This document shows positions 42,288 to 52,233 of a stretch of 64,000 bases of DNA, piece after piece (the stretch's first letter is position 1; every line of letters begins with the position of its first letter). The position numbers and the translations under genes are program-made. Source of the stretch: Tenacibaculum jejuense (lineage in GTDB: Bacteria > Bacteroidota > Bacteroidia > Flavobacteriales > Flavobacteriaceae); NCBI RefSeq assembly GCF_900198195.1, contig NZ_LT899436.1:2323001-2387000 (forward strand), given 5' to 3'. The notes below the pieces were generated by a model. The model did not search any database, was not told where the DNA came from, and was given only the letters and a program-made list of their open reading frames with translations.

Positions 42288-43061
42288 TTAATCTACAGTA
42301 AAGCAATCATCTAACATTTGATATAACTTTGGATGTTTCCTTTTCAATAACATTGGTCTTTCGAAAAAATATTCGCAAGCAACAGCAAAAAATTCTTCTT
42401 TTGATGTTCCTCCGTAATTCCTAATATCAGAATCATCATTATTAATATCTTCCATTTTATCATGAACTAAATCTAGCCAAACTAACAAATTCTTATTGTC
42501 TAATAATGCTTTAGGAATACCATCAATATTTCCATCTAGTTTATCTAGTAAATGAACAAATTCATGGATTCCGGTATTTCCTTTATCAGTTTTGTTCGTA
42601 AAACCATGGTGTAAAGCTCTTCTCGATAGAATCATTTTATTTTCAAAACGTCCGTTTCCAACTAATCCACCAATAATTTTGTTTTTTGACTTTGCTGCGA
42701 ACTCTAAATCTTCATTAAAATAATCTGGATAAATAATCACAGTTTTTAAATTTGGATACATAAAATTATTAAAACCAAAAACTGGTATAATAGCACTTGC
42801 TGCAACTAATAAAATATCTAAATCTTCAAGTTCAAAATCAACCGCAACAATTTCTACACGATTCAAAAAAGTCTGAATTCGTTTTTTAAAATGTAAACGG
42901 TCTTCTGTATTTAATTGTTTATAAAACAGTACATTTTCTTCTAATAGTGTATACCAATGTTCTTGAATTTCAACAGTATTAATTTTAGGTTCAACTTTTT
43001 CTTTAGTAATTGATTTATATACTAAAAAAAGGATAATAAGAGTACTAATGATATATAACAA
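42288..43061 (-). CDS. mtfA: MtfA-family zinc peptidase
   Basis: The 257-residue protein has one N-terminal membrane helix (residues 2-15) and the MtfA/DgsA anti-repressor domain. The zinc motif HEFVHLLDKLDG (HExxH) lies near residue 178 and a downstream EEFFAVACEYFFE supplies the third ligand. In enterobacteria MtfA titrates the Mlc repressor and has aminopeptidase activity. Its flavobacterial role is not known. It follows the 43091 gene by 29 nt. Confidence 0.9.
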   Translation of the reverse strand: MLYIISTLIILFLVYKSITKEKVEPKINTVEIQEHWYTLLEENVLFYKQLNTEDRLHFKKRIQTFLNRVEIVAVDFELEDLDILLVAASAIIPVFGFNNFMYPNLKTVIIYPDYFNEDLEFAAKSKNKIIGGLVGNGRFENKMILSRRALHHGFTNKTDKGNTGIHEFVHLLDKLDGNIDGIPKALLDNKNLLVWLDLVHDKMEDINNDDSDIRNYGGTSKEEFFAVACEYFFERPMLLKRKHPKLYQMLDDCFTVD

Positions 43062-43090
43062 AATACTTTTTCTTTTAGGCTAAAATACTA

Positions 43091-43777
43091 TTATTTTTCA
43101 TTTTCTGAATTTAGGAAAGGTTCTACAAAACCAATAAATTCTAAATTGCTTTTTTTCCATCTTGCTCCGTGACCAGACGCAATACGAACTTCATAAATCA
43201 ACTCGTGTTTAAAATGATAAAATACATTCCACCAAGTTTTATGGTGAAGTAAATGTAGTATAAGTTCTTTTACTTTTTCTTCTTTCTGCTTCGGATTTCC
43301 TTCCACGCTACCCCAAAAGTTATTTGTTGTTCGTTCAGAATGTTTTTCAAAAGCTCTGACTGCTTTAGTAACGTGTAAATTATATTGCTCAAAACTTGCT
43401 TTAAAAACATCATCATTTAAAGGCGGAAGTGCGTTTATCGTGTTATCTGTTGCTGATGTTAAACGTTGCCCTAAAACCAAAAGAAAATCAGTGATATCTG
43501 TATGCTGAAATCTTTGATTTAATTCATCAACTTCATTTATCTCAAATAAAAATAGAAACTGTTCATAAGCAGCTTTTCTATCTCTTTGAATTTCTTCTTC
43601 AAAATATGGCAAAGTAAGTGTATTTAAAAAATTTGCATCAGAATAATATCCATGTAAATTAGCTATGAAAGACGTCAAATGTTCTTCTTTACAATACGTT
43701 AAATAATGTTTTTCTTCTTTTTCAATGAGCTCTTTTTGTAAAGTCAACAGTGTAATATGTAATTCTTCTTTTTTCAT
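43091..43777 (-). CDS. Hypothetical protein with island operator
   Basis: A 228-residue soluble, helical protein (MKKEELHITLLTLQKELIEK at the start). No recognised domain. An island operator lies 36-56 bp upstream together with a TAAGTTTG -7 element, so it is likely co-regulated with the RNA-repair genes, and mtfA may be carried along. Confidence 0.7.
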   Translation of the reverse strand: MKKEELHITLLTLQKELIEKEEKHYLTYCKEEHLTSFIANLHGYYSDANFLNTLTLPYFEEEIQRDRKAAYEQFLFLFEINEVDELNQRFQHTDITDFLLVLGQRLTSATDNTINALPPLNDDVFKASFEQYNLHVTKAVRAFEKHSERTTNNFWGSVEGNPKQKEEKVKELILHLLHHKTWWNVFYHFKHELIYEVRIASGHGARWKKSNLEFIGFVEPFLNSENEK

Positions 43778-43812
43778 GTTTTACTGAATAACACAGCAAA
43801 CTTAATTTATTA

Positions 43813-43833
43813 CTACGTATTCTTTTTGCGTAG
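43813..43833 (-). promoter_or_regulatory. Island operator upstream of the 43777 gene start
   Basis: CTACGTA-N7-TGCGTAG inverted repeat, one mismatch between arms. On the minus strand TAAGTTTG (a good -7 element) follows 8 nt later. Confidence 0.65.
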
Positions 43834-43965
43834 CAATTTAAAAAATTAGAAATGGAAAGATTTTTACTTGCATCTTTGGGTATTTTCCAATGTTTTGTCT
43901 TTTAAACTACATTTCTAATTCTAATCCTATTTTCAAATCTTTTTAGATAATTAAATCTATATTGA

Positions 43966-43996
43966 TGAGAACCTGAAACAAGTTCAGGTTGACGTT
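43966..43996. repeat. REP-like fragment
   Basis: GAACCTGAAACAAGTTCAGG palindrome followed by TTGACG, just after the RNA ligase gene. Confidence 0.6.
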
Positions 43997-43999
43997 ACC

Positions 44000-45002
44000 T
44001 TACTTGAATAAAAGTACTTCTTTAACTAAACTAACAGCTTCTTTGTTAAGCGCTTTAGTAAATAGTTTTTGACGTTCTTTTTCAATAGTATTCCACTCAT
44101 CTTCGTAATCTTTCTTAAAATCTACAAAAGCATCTTGGGATAGTAAACCAATAGTTTTACCAGTTTGTTTTGGTTCAAAATCACCCAATTTACTTTGTAC
44201 GTTCATTAGTCTGTTTTCGTTAATGTAACTCATTAGTTTTTCTAGAGTTTCCTTTTCTTTATCTGAAAACGATACCACAGTAGTTTTCCTAACTCGTGTT
44301 GTTGCATGTGAACGTTCAGACCATTTTTCGTTTTTGTTTTTAAAGATTACTCGTGTTCCATTTTTAAAAATTTTACTTTCTACGGGTTTAATTACAACAC
44401 CTTCACAAGTGTTATCTTTAATCTCTGGAAGACCAAGCCAACCTGGAATCTTTGAATCAAACTCGTTTGAATATGCTAGACAATCTTTAAATGAACCTTC
44501 AAAAAGTGATTTTGCATAAAATAGTCTAACGGTTTCAAAAAGTTCATTCGCCTCATCTACATTTAGATATACATCTTGATCAATACGAATATCAAAAGCA
44601 TAAAAATCGTTATCAGGTGTATAAAAGACTCCTTTTTGAATTCTTGACATTCCTTTTGATTTTGGTACTTCTGAGTGTTCATAACTACCTCCAAAGATTT
44701 CTCCATAGACAGTAACTTCAGTCATAGTTGGGTATTTTTCTTTAACAAGTACGTACAGTTTTTCAATAGCTGTTCTATATTTTTCTAATACGTATTTGTA
44801 GTTGTTAAATTTTTCGCCTTCAGCAATTAACCCACTACGTTTTGCGACTTGAATTACTTCTCCATCTGTAATGAAAGAAAAGTTAGCTCCGTGCACTTTT
44901 TCTTGAACTACATATTTTTCTTTATCATATCCATGAAGATAAACTTGCTCAATTTGTTTTTCACGATATGTGTTTTCAATACTGTTATATTTCTTAAACA
45001 TG
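44000..45002 (-). CDS. Rnl2-type RNA ligase
   Basis: I start at the ATG at 45002 (MFKKYNSIENTYREKQIEQV) because the longer frame would translate a tRNA-like element. Nucleotidyl-transferase motifs are EKVHGANFSF (motif I, AMP-accepting Lys), YAFDIRI (III), CEGVVIKPVE (IV) and VIFKNKNEKW (V). This matches T4 Rnl2, which seals nicks with 3'-OH and 5'-phosphate ends. A C-terminal helical domain of about 90 residues follows. With RtcB (opposite end chemistry) the island can join both kinds of RNA break. Confidence 0.92.
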
Positions 45003-45048
45003 ATCTTAATTTTTTTAATAATTACTAATTCTCTTTTTGCGCGCTTGT

Positions 45049-45102
45049 GTAGAAGATGAGATTCGAACTCATTGTTATTAAACATTCCTTTATACTTCTA
45101 CG
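45049..45102 (-). ncRNA. tRNA-like stump in the RNA ligase leader
   Basis: Acceptor GTAGAAG pairs perfectly with CTTCTAC, followed by discriminator A. A perfect T-arm ATGAG-TTCGAAT-CTCAT precedes it, but only 22 nt lie between 5' acceptor and T-arm, so there is no anticodon arm. It ends 47 nt before the ligase start codon. It may be a decayed tRNA or a leader mimic recognised by the ligase or a processing enzyme. Confidence 0.65.
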
Positions 45103-45144
45103 TTTTCATTAACTCTTTAAAACACTTTTCTTTAATACTGACAA

Positions 45145-45174
45145 TAAAAAAGCACCTCGTTTCGGAGGTGCTTT
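45145..45174 (-). terminator. Terminator of small ORF at 45197
   Basis: AGCACCTC and GAGGTGCT pair around CGAAAC-type loop, with T-rich tail on the minus strand. It precedes the tRNA-like stump and ligase gene. Confidence 0.85.
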
Positions 45175-45196
45175 TAAAATTTATATACTAAACTTT

Positions 45197-45301
45197 TTAC
45201 TGTCTATACCTCCTATTTTTCATTTGAAATAACTCCATAACAATACTTGCACTATTTATTTGTGCTCTTTTATTAGTATTCCAATCTTGTATGTTATTCA
45301 T
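45197..45301 (-). CDS. Small protein of unknown function (34 residues)
   Basis: ATG at 45301 to TAA at 45197, with CATATTTGCA promoter element about 45 nt upstream and a terminator downstream. The peptide begins MNNIQDWNTNKRAQINSAS and ends KNRRYRQ. Highly basic C-terminus. Function unknown; possibly a leader peptide for the ligase transcript. Confidence 0.45.
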   Translation of the reverse strand: MNNIQDWNTNKRAQINSASIVMELFQMKNRRYRQ

Positions 45302-45344
45302 TTTTAGCATTTCCTATGAATTAATTTTTTCGTGGTGCAAATAT

Positions 45345-45442
45345 GTGTCAAATATTTCAAACTTACAAATTACAAAACACTTAAAATCAAGTATTTAAAA
45401 CAATAAAACTCAATAGATTTCCTGTCCGTAGTTTTACGGATA
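45345..45442 (-). promoter_or_regulatory. Three-copy intergenic module, copy M3
   Basis: Hairpin TCCGTA-AAAC-TACGGA followed by CAGGAAAT, AT-rich spacer, TTGACACATATTTGCA promoter. The hairpin arms covary with M1 and M2. Confidence 0.65.
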
Positions 45443-45546
45443 CACAACAAACTTGTTACTATTTTGATTACTAGTTATTTGCTGATTTAGCATCGACTAT
45501 GTGTTTGCTTTTTAACTTTCTAAGATTTTTTATCATTTTTTACAAA

Positions 45547-45580
45547 AAAAAGCGTCCAACTTAAAAATTGGACGCTTTTA
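45547..45580 (-). terminator. Terminator of small ORF at 45608
   Basis: AGCGTCCAA/TTGGACGCT stem with eight T on the minus strand. Confidence 0.85.
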
Positions 45581-45607
45581 CTATGAATTATTATTTGTTT
45601 TTAATCT

Positions 45608-45721
45608 CTATTTTCTTCTGAAATAATTACATAACGTCCTTTCTGCGTTCATCCAATTTAGATAAACACCAGCATCTTTTCTCGATATTTGAATTGTGTT
45701 ATGTAATGATTCTTGTTTCAT
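45608..45721 (-). CDS. Small protein of unknown function (37 residues)
   Basis: ATG at 45721 to TAG at 45608. TGCATATTTGCA lies directly upstream, a good -7 element, implying a very short leader. The peptide begins MKQESLHNTIQISRKDAGV and ends CNYFRRK, basic at the C-terminus like its neighbour at 45197. Function unknown. Confidence 0.45.
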   Translation of the reverse strand: MKQESLHNTIQISRKDAGVYLNWMNAERTLCNYFRRK

Positions 45722-45767
45722 TTCTGATGCAAATATGCAATATTTTTTAGAATTTGAGAATTGTAAT

Positions 45768-46469
45768 TTAACAAGAAACTAATGTTTTATAATTTTTTGG
45801 AAGTAATTCAGCTATTAAATTAAACCAAATAGGTACGCGATCTAGTATCCAAGCGTCTGAAGTTATAGCTACAAATTCATTATTTGCAATAACTTTATCT
45901 GGATTATTTTCTAAAATTACATCCCAGTTGTAATCATGTTTTTCTGCAATAGTTAATAATTTAGTTTTCATTCTACCACTATTAGAAACTGGTTGATCGA
46001 AAACCCAAACTACTTTTTTTACCTTATATTTTTGAAAGAAATCACCAATTAAACGGATTGCTTCTTCTGTTTGATTTACACTTTTATAAGTTCCGTGTAA
46101 AGAAGACAAATCACGATAAGCTCCATCTTTTCCTTCAAAAATATACGCATTAGAAAGAATACTTTCTAATAATATAATCTGATTAAAACCATCAATTATG
46201 ATTTCTTTACCGATCAAATTCTCTTTCGAAATTTGCTTTTCCTTTCTGCTTTTTATAGCTGATACAGCAGCAGACATTCCTTTTATAGCTTGTTGTTGAC
46301 GCTTATTCAACTTATAACGATTTCCAGCTAATTCACAAGAAGAAGCTTCTCCATAGCCACGTTCTAATAGAAACGACATATCGTAAACTGCTTCTTTTAT
46401 CTTTCGTAGCATAAATTCTTGTCCAAATAATCGATCATCTGAACCTTCTTTTCCTCTATTTTTTGGCAT
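45768..46469 (-). CDS. DUF434/DUF5616-type protein, PIN/NYN-like
   Basis: The 233-residue protein has an N-terminal helical DUF434-like region (EAVYDMSFLLERGYGEASSC...ELAGNRYKLNKRQ, with CELAGNRYKL typical). Its C-terminal domain includes IIIDGFNQIILLESIL (Asp) and KVVWVFDQPVSNSGRMK, and a FVAITSDAWILDR strand. These acidic strands resemble PIN/NYN nuclease folds, suggesting an RNase. This type of gene is widespread in archaea and some bacteria; its function is unknown to me. Confidence 0.72.
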   Translation of the reverse strand: MPKNRGKEGSDDRLFGQEFMLRKIKEAVYDMSFLLERGYGEASSCELAGNRYKLNKRQQQAIKGMSAAVSAIKSRKEKQISKENLIGKEIIIDGFNQIILLESILSNAYIFEGKDGAYRDLSSLHGTYKSVNQTEEAIRLIGDFFQKYKVKKVVWVFDQPVSNSGRMKTKLLTIAEKHDYNWDVILENNPDKVIANNEFVAITSDAWILDRVPIWFNLIAELLPKNYKTLVSC

Positions 46470-46550
46470 TATTAGTTTTACGAGTTAAGAATAATTATAA
46501 TAATTCTTTATTTTAGTTTATTGAATAATTTTTAGTTGTAAATACTGTTT

Positions 46551-46662
46551 TGACGTCATTCCGAATTTATTTCGGAATCTCATAACTCTGATAAACAACA
46601 ATTTTTAATGAGAACCTGAAATACTGAAATAAATTCAGCACATGCAAGTTCAGGTTGACGTA
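46551..46662. repeat. REP-like element
   Basis: TGACGTCATTCCGAATTTAT to TTCAGGTTGACG, with ATTCCGAAT/ATTTCGGAAT and CTGAAATA...AATTCAG arms. Confidence 0.65.
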
Positions 46663-46671
46663 AGTTTATGA

Positions 46672-47748
46672 TCACACACTACTAATATCGTTCTGATTAT
46701 AAAATTCAGTTCTAATACTATTTAATAACTCATTGGCCAAAGCTTTATCTGGTTTTTCTGGTAAATCTGAAGTTTCATAAAGCTGTTCTAATTCTTTTTT
46801 AATAGTTTCTGCTTCATTAACTAAATCATCGTATTCAAATTCAGCATTTTTGATTCTAAATAAATATTTTCTTTCAGATTCGCTAACTCTAACATTTATA
46901 ACTTTGTTTTTAGCAATCTCTTCTGCCATCTGCAATAAACGAAATGTGTGCATCATGTTCTTCGCATCATAATTTTTATCATGAGAGATATTACTTTTAT
47001 AACGTTCGTCATTTCTTTTATCGACCCAATCCCAATATTCTTTGTACTTTTTACAATACGATGAATAACCTTCTAAATTACTGTATAAAACTGCAATTGG
47101 CTTTTCTTCTTTCGGAATTGAGCTTGTACACACCTCATTTGCATTTTCTCTCGCAATTCCTTGATAACCTAATAAATCACTATAAAACAAATTGAAACAA
47201 TTCTTCATATTTGGAATTTTAGCCAATCCGCAGTTATTGATATCTAAATCATGTTCTGTTAAATATTCTTTTAATGGTGATGACTTTTTACCTTGGAGAA
47301 CAGTACAAAAATCAATGATTTCTTTTCGTTCTTTTTCAACCGGATTAACAATTTTCTTATTTAAACCTCTCGCCTTTTTAATCTGAGTAAAAGCATAATT
47401 AGCAAATGTATTCTTGCATAATTTTGATAAAAATAACTCAGATGTAATTTTATCGTAAATCGGATGTTTAATTTGAATACACTCAGCTGGCATATTTAAT
47501 AATTCTAGAATATTCGGATTATTCTTTAAGCATAATTCTATAAACTTTCTTAATTCATAATACACAATATCATTCGTTTCATTATTGATTTGTCCAACAT
47601 AATCCAACGAATAGAATTTATCTTTCGGTAAAATAAAAACACCCCTAATATCAGTATCTGAAGTAGGCGTTTGTAATCCATAAGCTCTACTTCCGCTGAT
47701 ACTTTCAAAAATAATTGAGTTTGATTTTTTTAATTCTTCTAGTGTCAT
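46672..47748 (-). CDS. COG3541/YcgL-type nucleotidyltransferase (RlaP-like), long form
   Basis: The 358-residue protein has the pol-beta active site SISGSRAYGLQTPTSDTDIRG (GSRAYG and DxD) at residues 16-37. A long helical C-terminus follows, with AMHTFRLLQM-like MMHTFRLLQMAEEIA. This family (COG3541) is found with RNA ligases and RtcB and has been proposed to add nucleotides during RNA repair. A second, shorter member lies at 48052. Which RNA ends it uses is not known. Confidence 0.88.
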   Translation of the reverse strand: MTLEELKKSNSIIFESISGSRAYGLQTPTSDTDIRGVFILPKDKFYSLDYVGQINNETNDIVYYELRKFIELCLKNNPNILELLNMPAECIQIKHPIYDKITSELFLSKLCKNTFANYAFTQIKKARGLNKKIVNPVEKERKEIIDFCTVLQGKKSSPLKEYLTEHDLDINNCGLAKIPNMKNCFNLFYSDLLGYQGIARENANEVCTSSIPKEEKPIAVLYSNLEGYSSYCKKYKEYWDWVDKRNDERYKSNISHDKNYDAKNMMHTFRLLQMAEEIAKNKVINVRVSESERKYLFRIKNAEFEYDDLVNEAETIKKELEQLYETSDLPEKPDKALANELLNSIRTEFYNQNDISSV

Positions 47749-48051
47749 TGCTTAATATTTTTAAATAAATGTCTGGTTGAGCGCAGTCGAAAACTTTTTG
47801 ATAATGAATAATTCTTCTTTCTTTTCCTTGATGAAAAGAAGCAAAAATCAAGATTTATGATAAAAAATTAAGAAAATGCTACAGCATCTACAGCCACAGA
47901 TGAAAAAAACTCGTTATCACTCAAACAGTTTTTCATCTTTTTCCTCACTGCTGCCTTGATTTTCAAACTTTTAATCAATAGATCATTTTTACAATTGCTC
48001 TACAAGGTTTTTATTAAAAGTATTAGGCACATAAATAATTTTTAGTGTTAG
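47749..48051. other. Intergenic stretch with dispersed-repeat sequence
   Basis: No gene. Contains GGTTGAGCGCAGTCGAAA and CCTTGATGAAAAGAAGC segments typical of dispersed flavobacterial intergenic repeats. Confidence 0.5.
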
Positions 48052-48801
48052 TTACAAATCTAAATATTTCAAAAAGAAAGTATTAAACGCTTCTTGATTT
48101 GCTTTTCCACTTGGTAAACTATTTTTTAACTCGTTATTTTCATTAATAACGTCTCTAACTAAACGAATTAGTTCATCTGAAACAGGATCGCTACTCTTTT
48201 CTATTCGTTCACTTTTTAGCTGAATTACAGCATCAATTTTAGCATGGAAAGATGTATCAATTAATTCATACAATTCTCTAAAATATACTGGTGGAATCGT
48301 ATGCTTTTTGGCAATCCAATTGGCACATAAAGCAGTTCTGATAGTATAAAAGAAACTCTTTAATGTCATTTTATCAGTTCCTAAAGTTTCCTCAAAACCT
48401 TTATTCATTGCATGAAAATGATGAAATCCAGCAATTGGATTAAAGTTTTCGCTTGCCAATATTTTTAATTCTTCTAAAAAGGCGGTGTTGGCTCTATAAA
48501 TTACAGGTGAAAATAACCAACCTGTAAACGAAGCATTTGACTTTGCTAATAAACGAAGTGCTTTTCTGATATCCCAGCCAGATCCATCTAAGTCATCTTC
48601 TGTCATAAATTCGATCGTATCTTTTGTTTCCCAAAGATTTAAATACCAATCTTTAGAGTGTTTATAGACAAATCGAATATCATAATCGGAATCTGGAGAA
48701 GCAAAACCCCAAGCTCTGCTTCCTGATTCCACTGCAAATAGAATTTCAATATTCTTTTCTTTTTCTAATGCAGCTAAATGTTCTAAAATTCTTTTTTCCA
48801 T
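48052..48801 (-). CDS. COG3541/YcgL-type nucleotidyltransferase, short form
   Basis: The 249-residue protein carries VESGSRAWGFASPDSDYDIR near residue 23, giving GSRAWG and DYD metal ligands, and a typical YcgL helical C-terminus (DTIEFMTEDDLDGSGWDIRKALRLLAKSN). It is clearly related to, but diverged from, the 46672 product. Its start overlaps the end of the 48783 gene by 19 nt. Likely role: nucleotide transfer in RNA-end processing. Confidence 0.9.
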   Translation of the reverse strand: MEKRILEHLAALEKEKNIEILFAVESGSRAWGFASPDSDYDIRFVYKHSKDWYLNLWETKDTIEFMTEDDLDGSGWDIRKALRLLAKSNASFTGWLFSPVIYRANTAFLEELKILASENFNPIAGFHHFHAMNKGFEETLGTDKMTLKSFFYTIRTALCANWIAKKHTIPPVYFRELYELIDTSFHAKIDAVIQLKSERIEKSSDPVSDELIRLVRDVINENNELKNSLPSGKANQEAFNTFFLKYLDL

Positions 48802-49004
48802 TGTGTTTTTCGTTGACTTTTCCAGTTTCTTTCAGGTATAGTTACGTTTATAGTTTCATATCCGTGAGGAAAACACCATTCACAACCTTGTTCTTTACCT
48901 ACTTTTATTCTAGAAATTTGTATTCCAGAAATTTTTCTCGGAAAATCTATTAATCCATACTCGTTTAAACCGAAAGCGCTTTTAAATCGACTAAACTTTT
49001 TCAT
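48783..49004 (-). CDS. Small conserved-looking protein, 73 residues
   Basis: Starts MKKFSRFKSAFGLNEYGLID, with a CEWCFPHGYE cysteine pair near residue 40, and ends KSQRKTQWKKEF. The amino acid pattern and the 19-nt overlap with the nucleotidyltransferase start suggest a real, translationally coupled gene. The CxxC could bind a metal. Family not recognised. Confidence 0.6.
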   Translation of the reverse strand: MKKFSRFKSAFGLNEYGLIDFPRKISGIQISRIKVGKEQGCEWCFPHGYETINVTIPERNWKSQRKTQWKKEF

Positions 49005-49062
49005 TTGTATTACGTTTTTAATTAAAACCTAATACAGTGCTCCTTTTTTGATTTGCATATTG

Positions 49063-49929
49063 TTATTTCTTTAATGATTTTAAATATAATAAGATTGCAG
49101 AATAAATCAATCCTAGTCCTAATAATACATGAATTAAAATAGGCCAATAAAAAACCTTATCCTTTTGATAGATATATGCGACACTAACAAAAGTGCAAAC
49201 TATACCTAGAACCAATAACGGTAATGCTTTTTCTTTTGCACTTTTTATTAATTCTTCTTCTGATTTTAAGAAACTTTCATTGATTTCATAATCACTAAAT
49301 CCTAAACTTTTAAAATCATTTCTTATATCTTTTTCTGATCTAAAATCTAAACTTTGTTCTATTATATAATTTTTAACTTGATAAGACAGTTCTTCTTCAT
49401 TATTTGAGGTATAACTTACTGTGTCTTTTAGTATGAATAACCAATCTTCAAACTCTTTTACTTTAGTATATCTATCAAAAACTTTTCTAGCAATATCTTT
49501 AGCTTCGTTCATTAATTCAAAAGTAGATAAGCCATGACCTATTTCTTCTTGATAACTATAATTTTCGTAGCATATATAATAATCGGTTAATATTTGATAG
49601 CCAAAATCCTCTTCTAGACATTTATCTCTTATCACTTTAATTACTTCGAAAACTTCATTAATATTGTTATAATCTAATATTAATTTACTTAATTCAAAAA
49701 TTGAAATTGCTAGATACTCATCAGCTGTAGAATGCTTATTAAAAACATTCAATAACTGGTTTTTAAAAGTATTTGAATTATAATTAACTTCAACTAAATC
49801 AAATAAAAAAGAATTCAATTTAAGACTATTCACTTCAGCCATGAAGTATATATCTTTTTCAAAATCTTTCTCTGATAACTTATCATTTAGTACTTGATAA
49901 ATTTTATGTTTTATTCTATACGTTTTCAT
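49063..49929 (-). CDS. Hypothetical protein with two C-terminal membrane helices
   Basis: The 288-residue protein has a soluble helical region (to about residue 225) and two membrane helices (about residues 231-250 and 262-280). No domain recognised. Its start overlaps the previous stop as ATGA, so the pair with 49926 is coupled. Confidence 0.65.
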   Translation of the reverse strand: MKTYRIKHKIYQVLNDKLSEKDFEKDIYFMAEVNSLKLNSFLFDLVEVNYNSNTFKNQLLNVFNKHSTADEYLAISIFELSKLILDYNNINEVFEVIKVIRDKCLEEDFGYQILTDYYICYENYSYQEEIGHGLSTFELMNEAKDIARKVFDRYTKVKEFEDWLFILKDTVSYTSNNEEELSYQVKNYIIEQSLDFRSEKDIRNDFKSLGFSDYEINESFLKSEEELIKSAKEKALPLLVLGIVCTFVSVAYIYQKDKVFYWPILIHVLLGLGLIYSAILLYLKSLKK

Positions 49930-50600
49930 CTTTCATTTTCTAGCATTGTGTAAGCAATCGATATTCTATTAGCTTCAATTTTGTCTTCTGTTTTTAGATA
50001 TAAACTTTCTAGCTTTTTTAAAATGAAATCACTAGAAATCCATTCATCAAACGTAGTTTGTCTGAAATCTAGAAATATTGTATCTGAAAAACTTAGTTTA
50101 TAATCCACAAAAAAATGTAAATGATTTTCTGTGAGATGTTGTTTCCAAATATTTAACGTTTTTTCTTCTCCTAAATACTTTATACTTAGATTTATTACAA
50201 ATATCAAATCTATATATTCAAGATGATTCAAATGATGTATCAGTAATAATTCCAAGAAACTTGATATAGCTTCTATCTCATTTTCATTCCAAGATTTCCA
50301 ATTCGCATGATTTAACTTCTCATAACAATGAAAATCAGTTAAAAAATCATAACCTACTGTTAACTCTAAAATTCTTGGTAAGAAATGTTTATAATCATTG
50401 ATATCTCCATAAGTGGTTAATGCTGATGACATAAAATGATAAATTTCGTCTGGTTGAATCTCTTTCAATGGTTTTGAAAGCAATTCCTTTATTTCTTCAT
50501 CTGTTACACAACAATCACATGATCTTTCTCTTAAATTTCCTAAAACTGTATACGACTGAAATACTTGGTATAAATTATTTATCGATTCTTGTAAATTCAT
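49926..50600 (-). CDS. Hypothetical protein, 224 residues
   Basis: Soluble, helical and acidic, with a CDCCVT cysteine cluster near residue 29. No recognised domain. It lies 59 nt after rtcB2 and overlaps the next gene by 4 nt, so it is in the rtcB2 operon. Confidence 0.65.
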   Translation of the reverse strand: MNLQESINNLYQVFQSYTVLGNLRERSCDCCVTDEEIKELLSKPLKEIQPDEIYHFMSSALTTYGDINDYKHFLPRILELTVGYDFLTDFHCYEKLNHANWKSWNENEIEAISSFLELLLIHHLNHLEYIDLIFVINLSIKYLGEEKTLNIWKQHLTENHLHFFVDYKLSFSDTIFLDFRQTTFDEWISSDFILKKLESLYLKTEDKIEANRISIAYTMLENER

Positions 50601-50659
50601 GATGCTTCTTTTTCAATAGAGCCTTACAAGTAACAAATGGTTAACTTGCAAGGCTATTT

Positions 50660-52045
<1,386 letters not shown>

Positions 52046-52130
52046 CTAGTTTTTAAATTATTATACTTTTCTTTTTGAGCATTTCCCACTCAGACGTTTT
52101 TCTTAATCACAAAACAAAACTGCAACTCTA

Positions 52131-52151
52131 TTACGCAATGTTTTTGCGTAA
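52131..52151 (-). promoter_or_regulatory. Island operator upstream of rtcB2, perfect inverted repeat
   Basis: TTACGCA-N7-TGCGTAA with identical arms, 89-109 bp before the rtcB2 ATG. Best copy of the four in the window. Confidence 0.75.
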
Positions 52152-52206
52152 CAAAAAATAATTATAAAAAAAATTGAAATTTATATTGGATTCGAAAAGT
52201 CTATAA

Positions 52207-52233
52207 ACAAAAAAAGTGCTGATTAGCACTACT
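52207..52233 (-). terminator. Terminator of the S26-like gene
   Basis: AGTGCTG/TAGCACT stem around the stop region with T7 on the minus strand. Confidence 0.65.

Noticed and set aside
43813..43833. REP-like palindrome
   Set aside because: The 21-bp size, fixed spacing to a -7 element and sequence match to three other upstream sites fit an operator better.
45003..45085. Longer N-terminus for the RNA ligase starting at 45085
   Set aside because: It would translate part of the tRNA-like stump; the ATG at 45002 starts the normal Rnl2 N-terminus.
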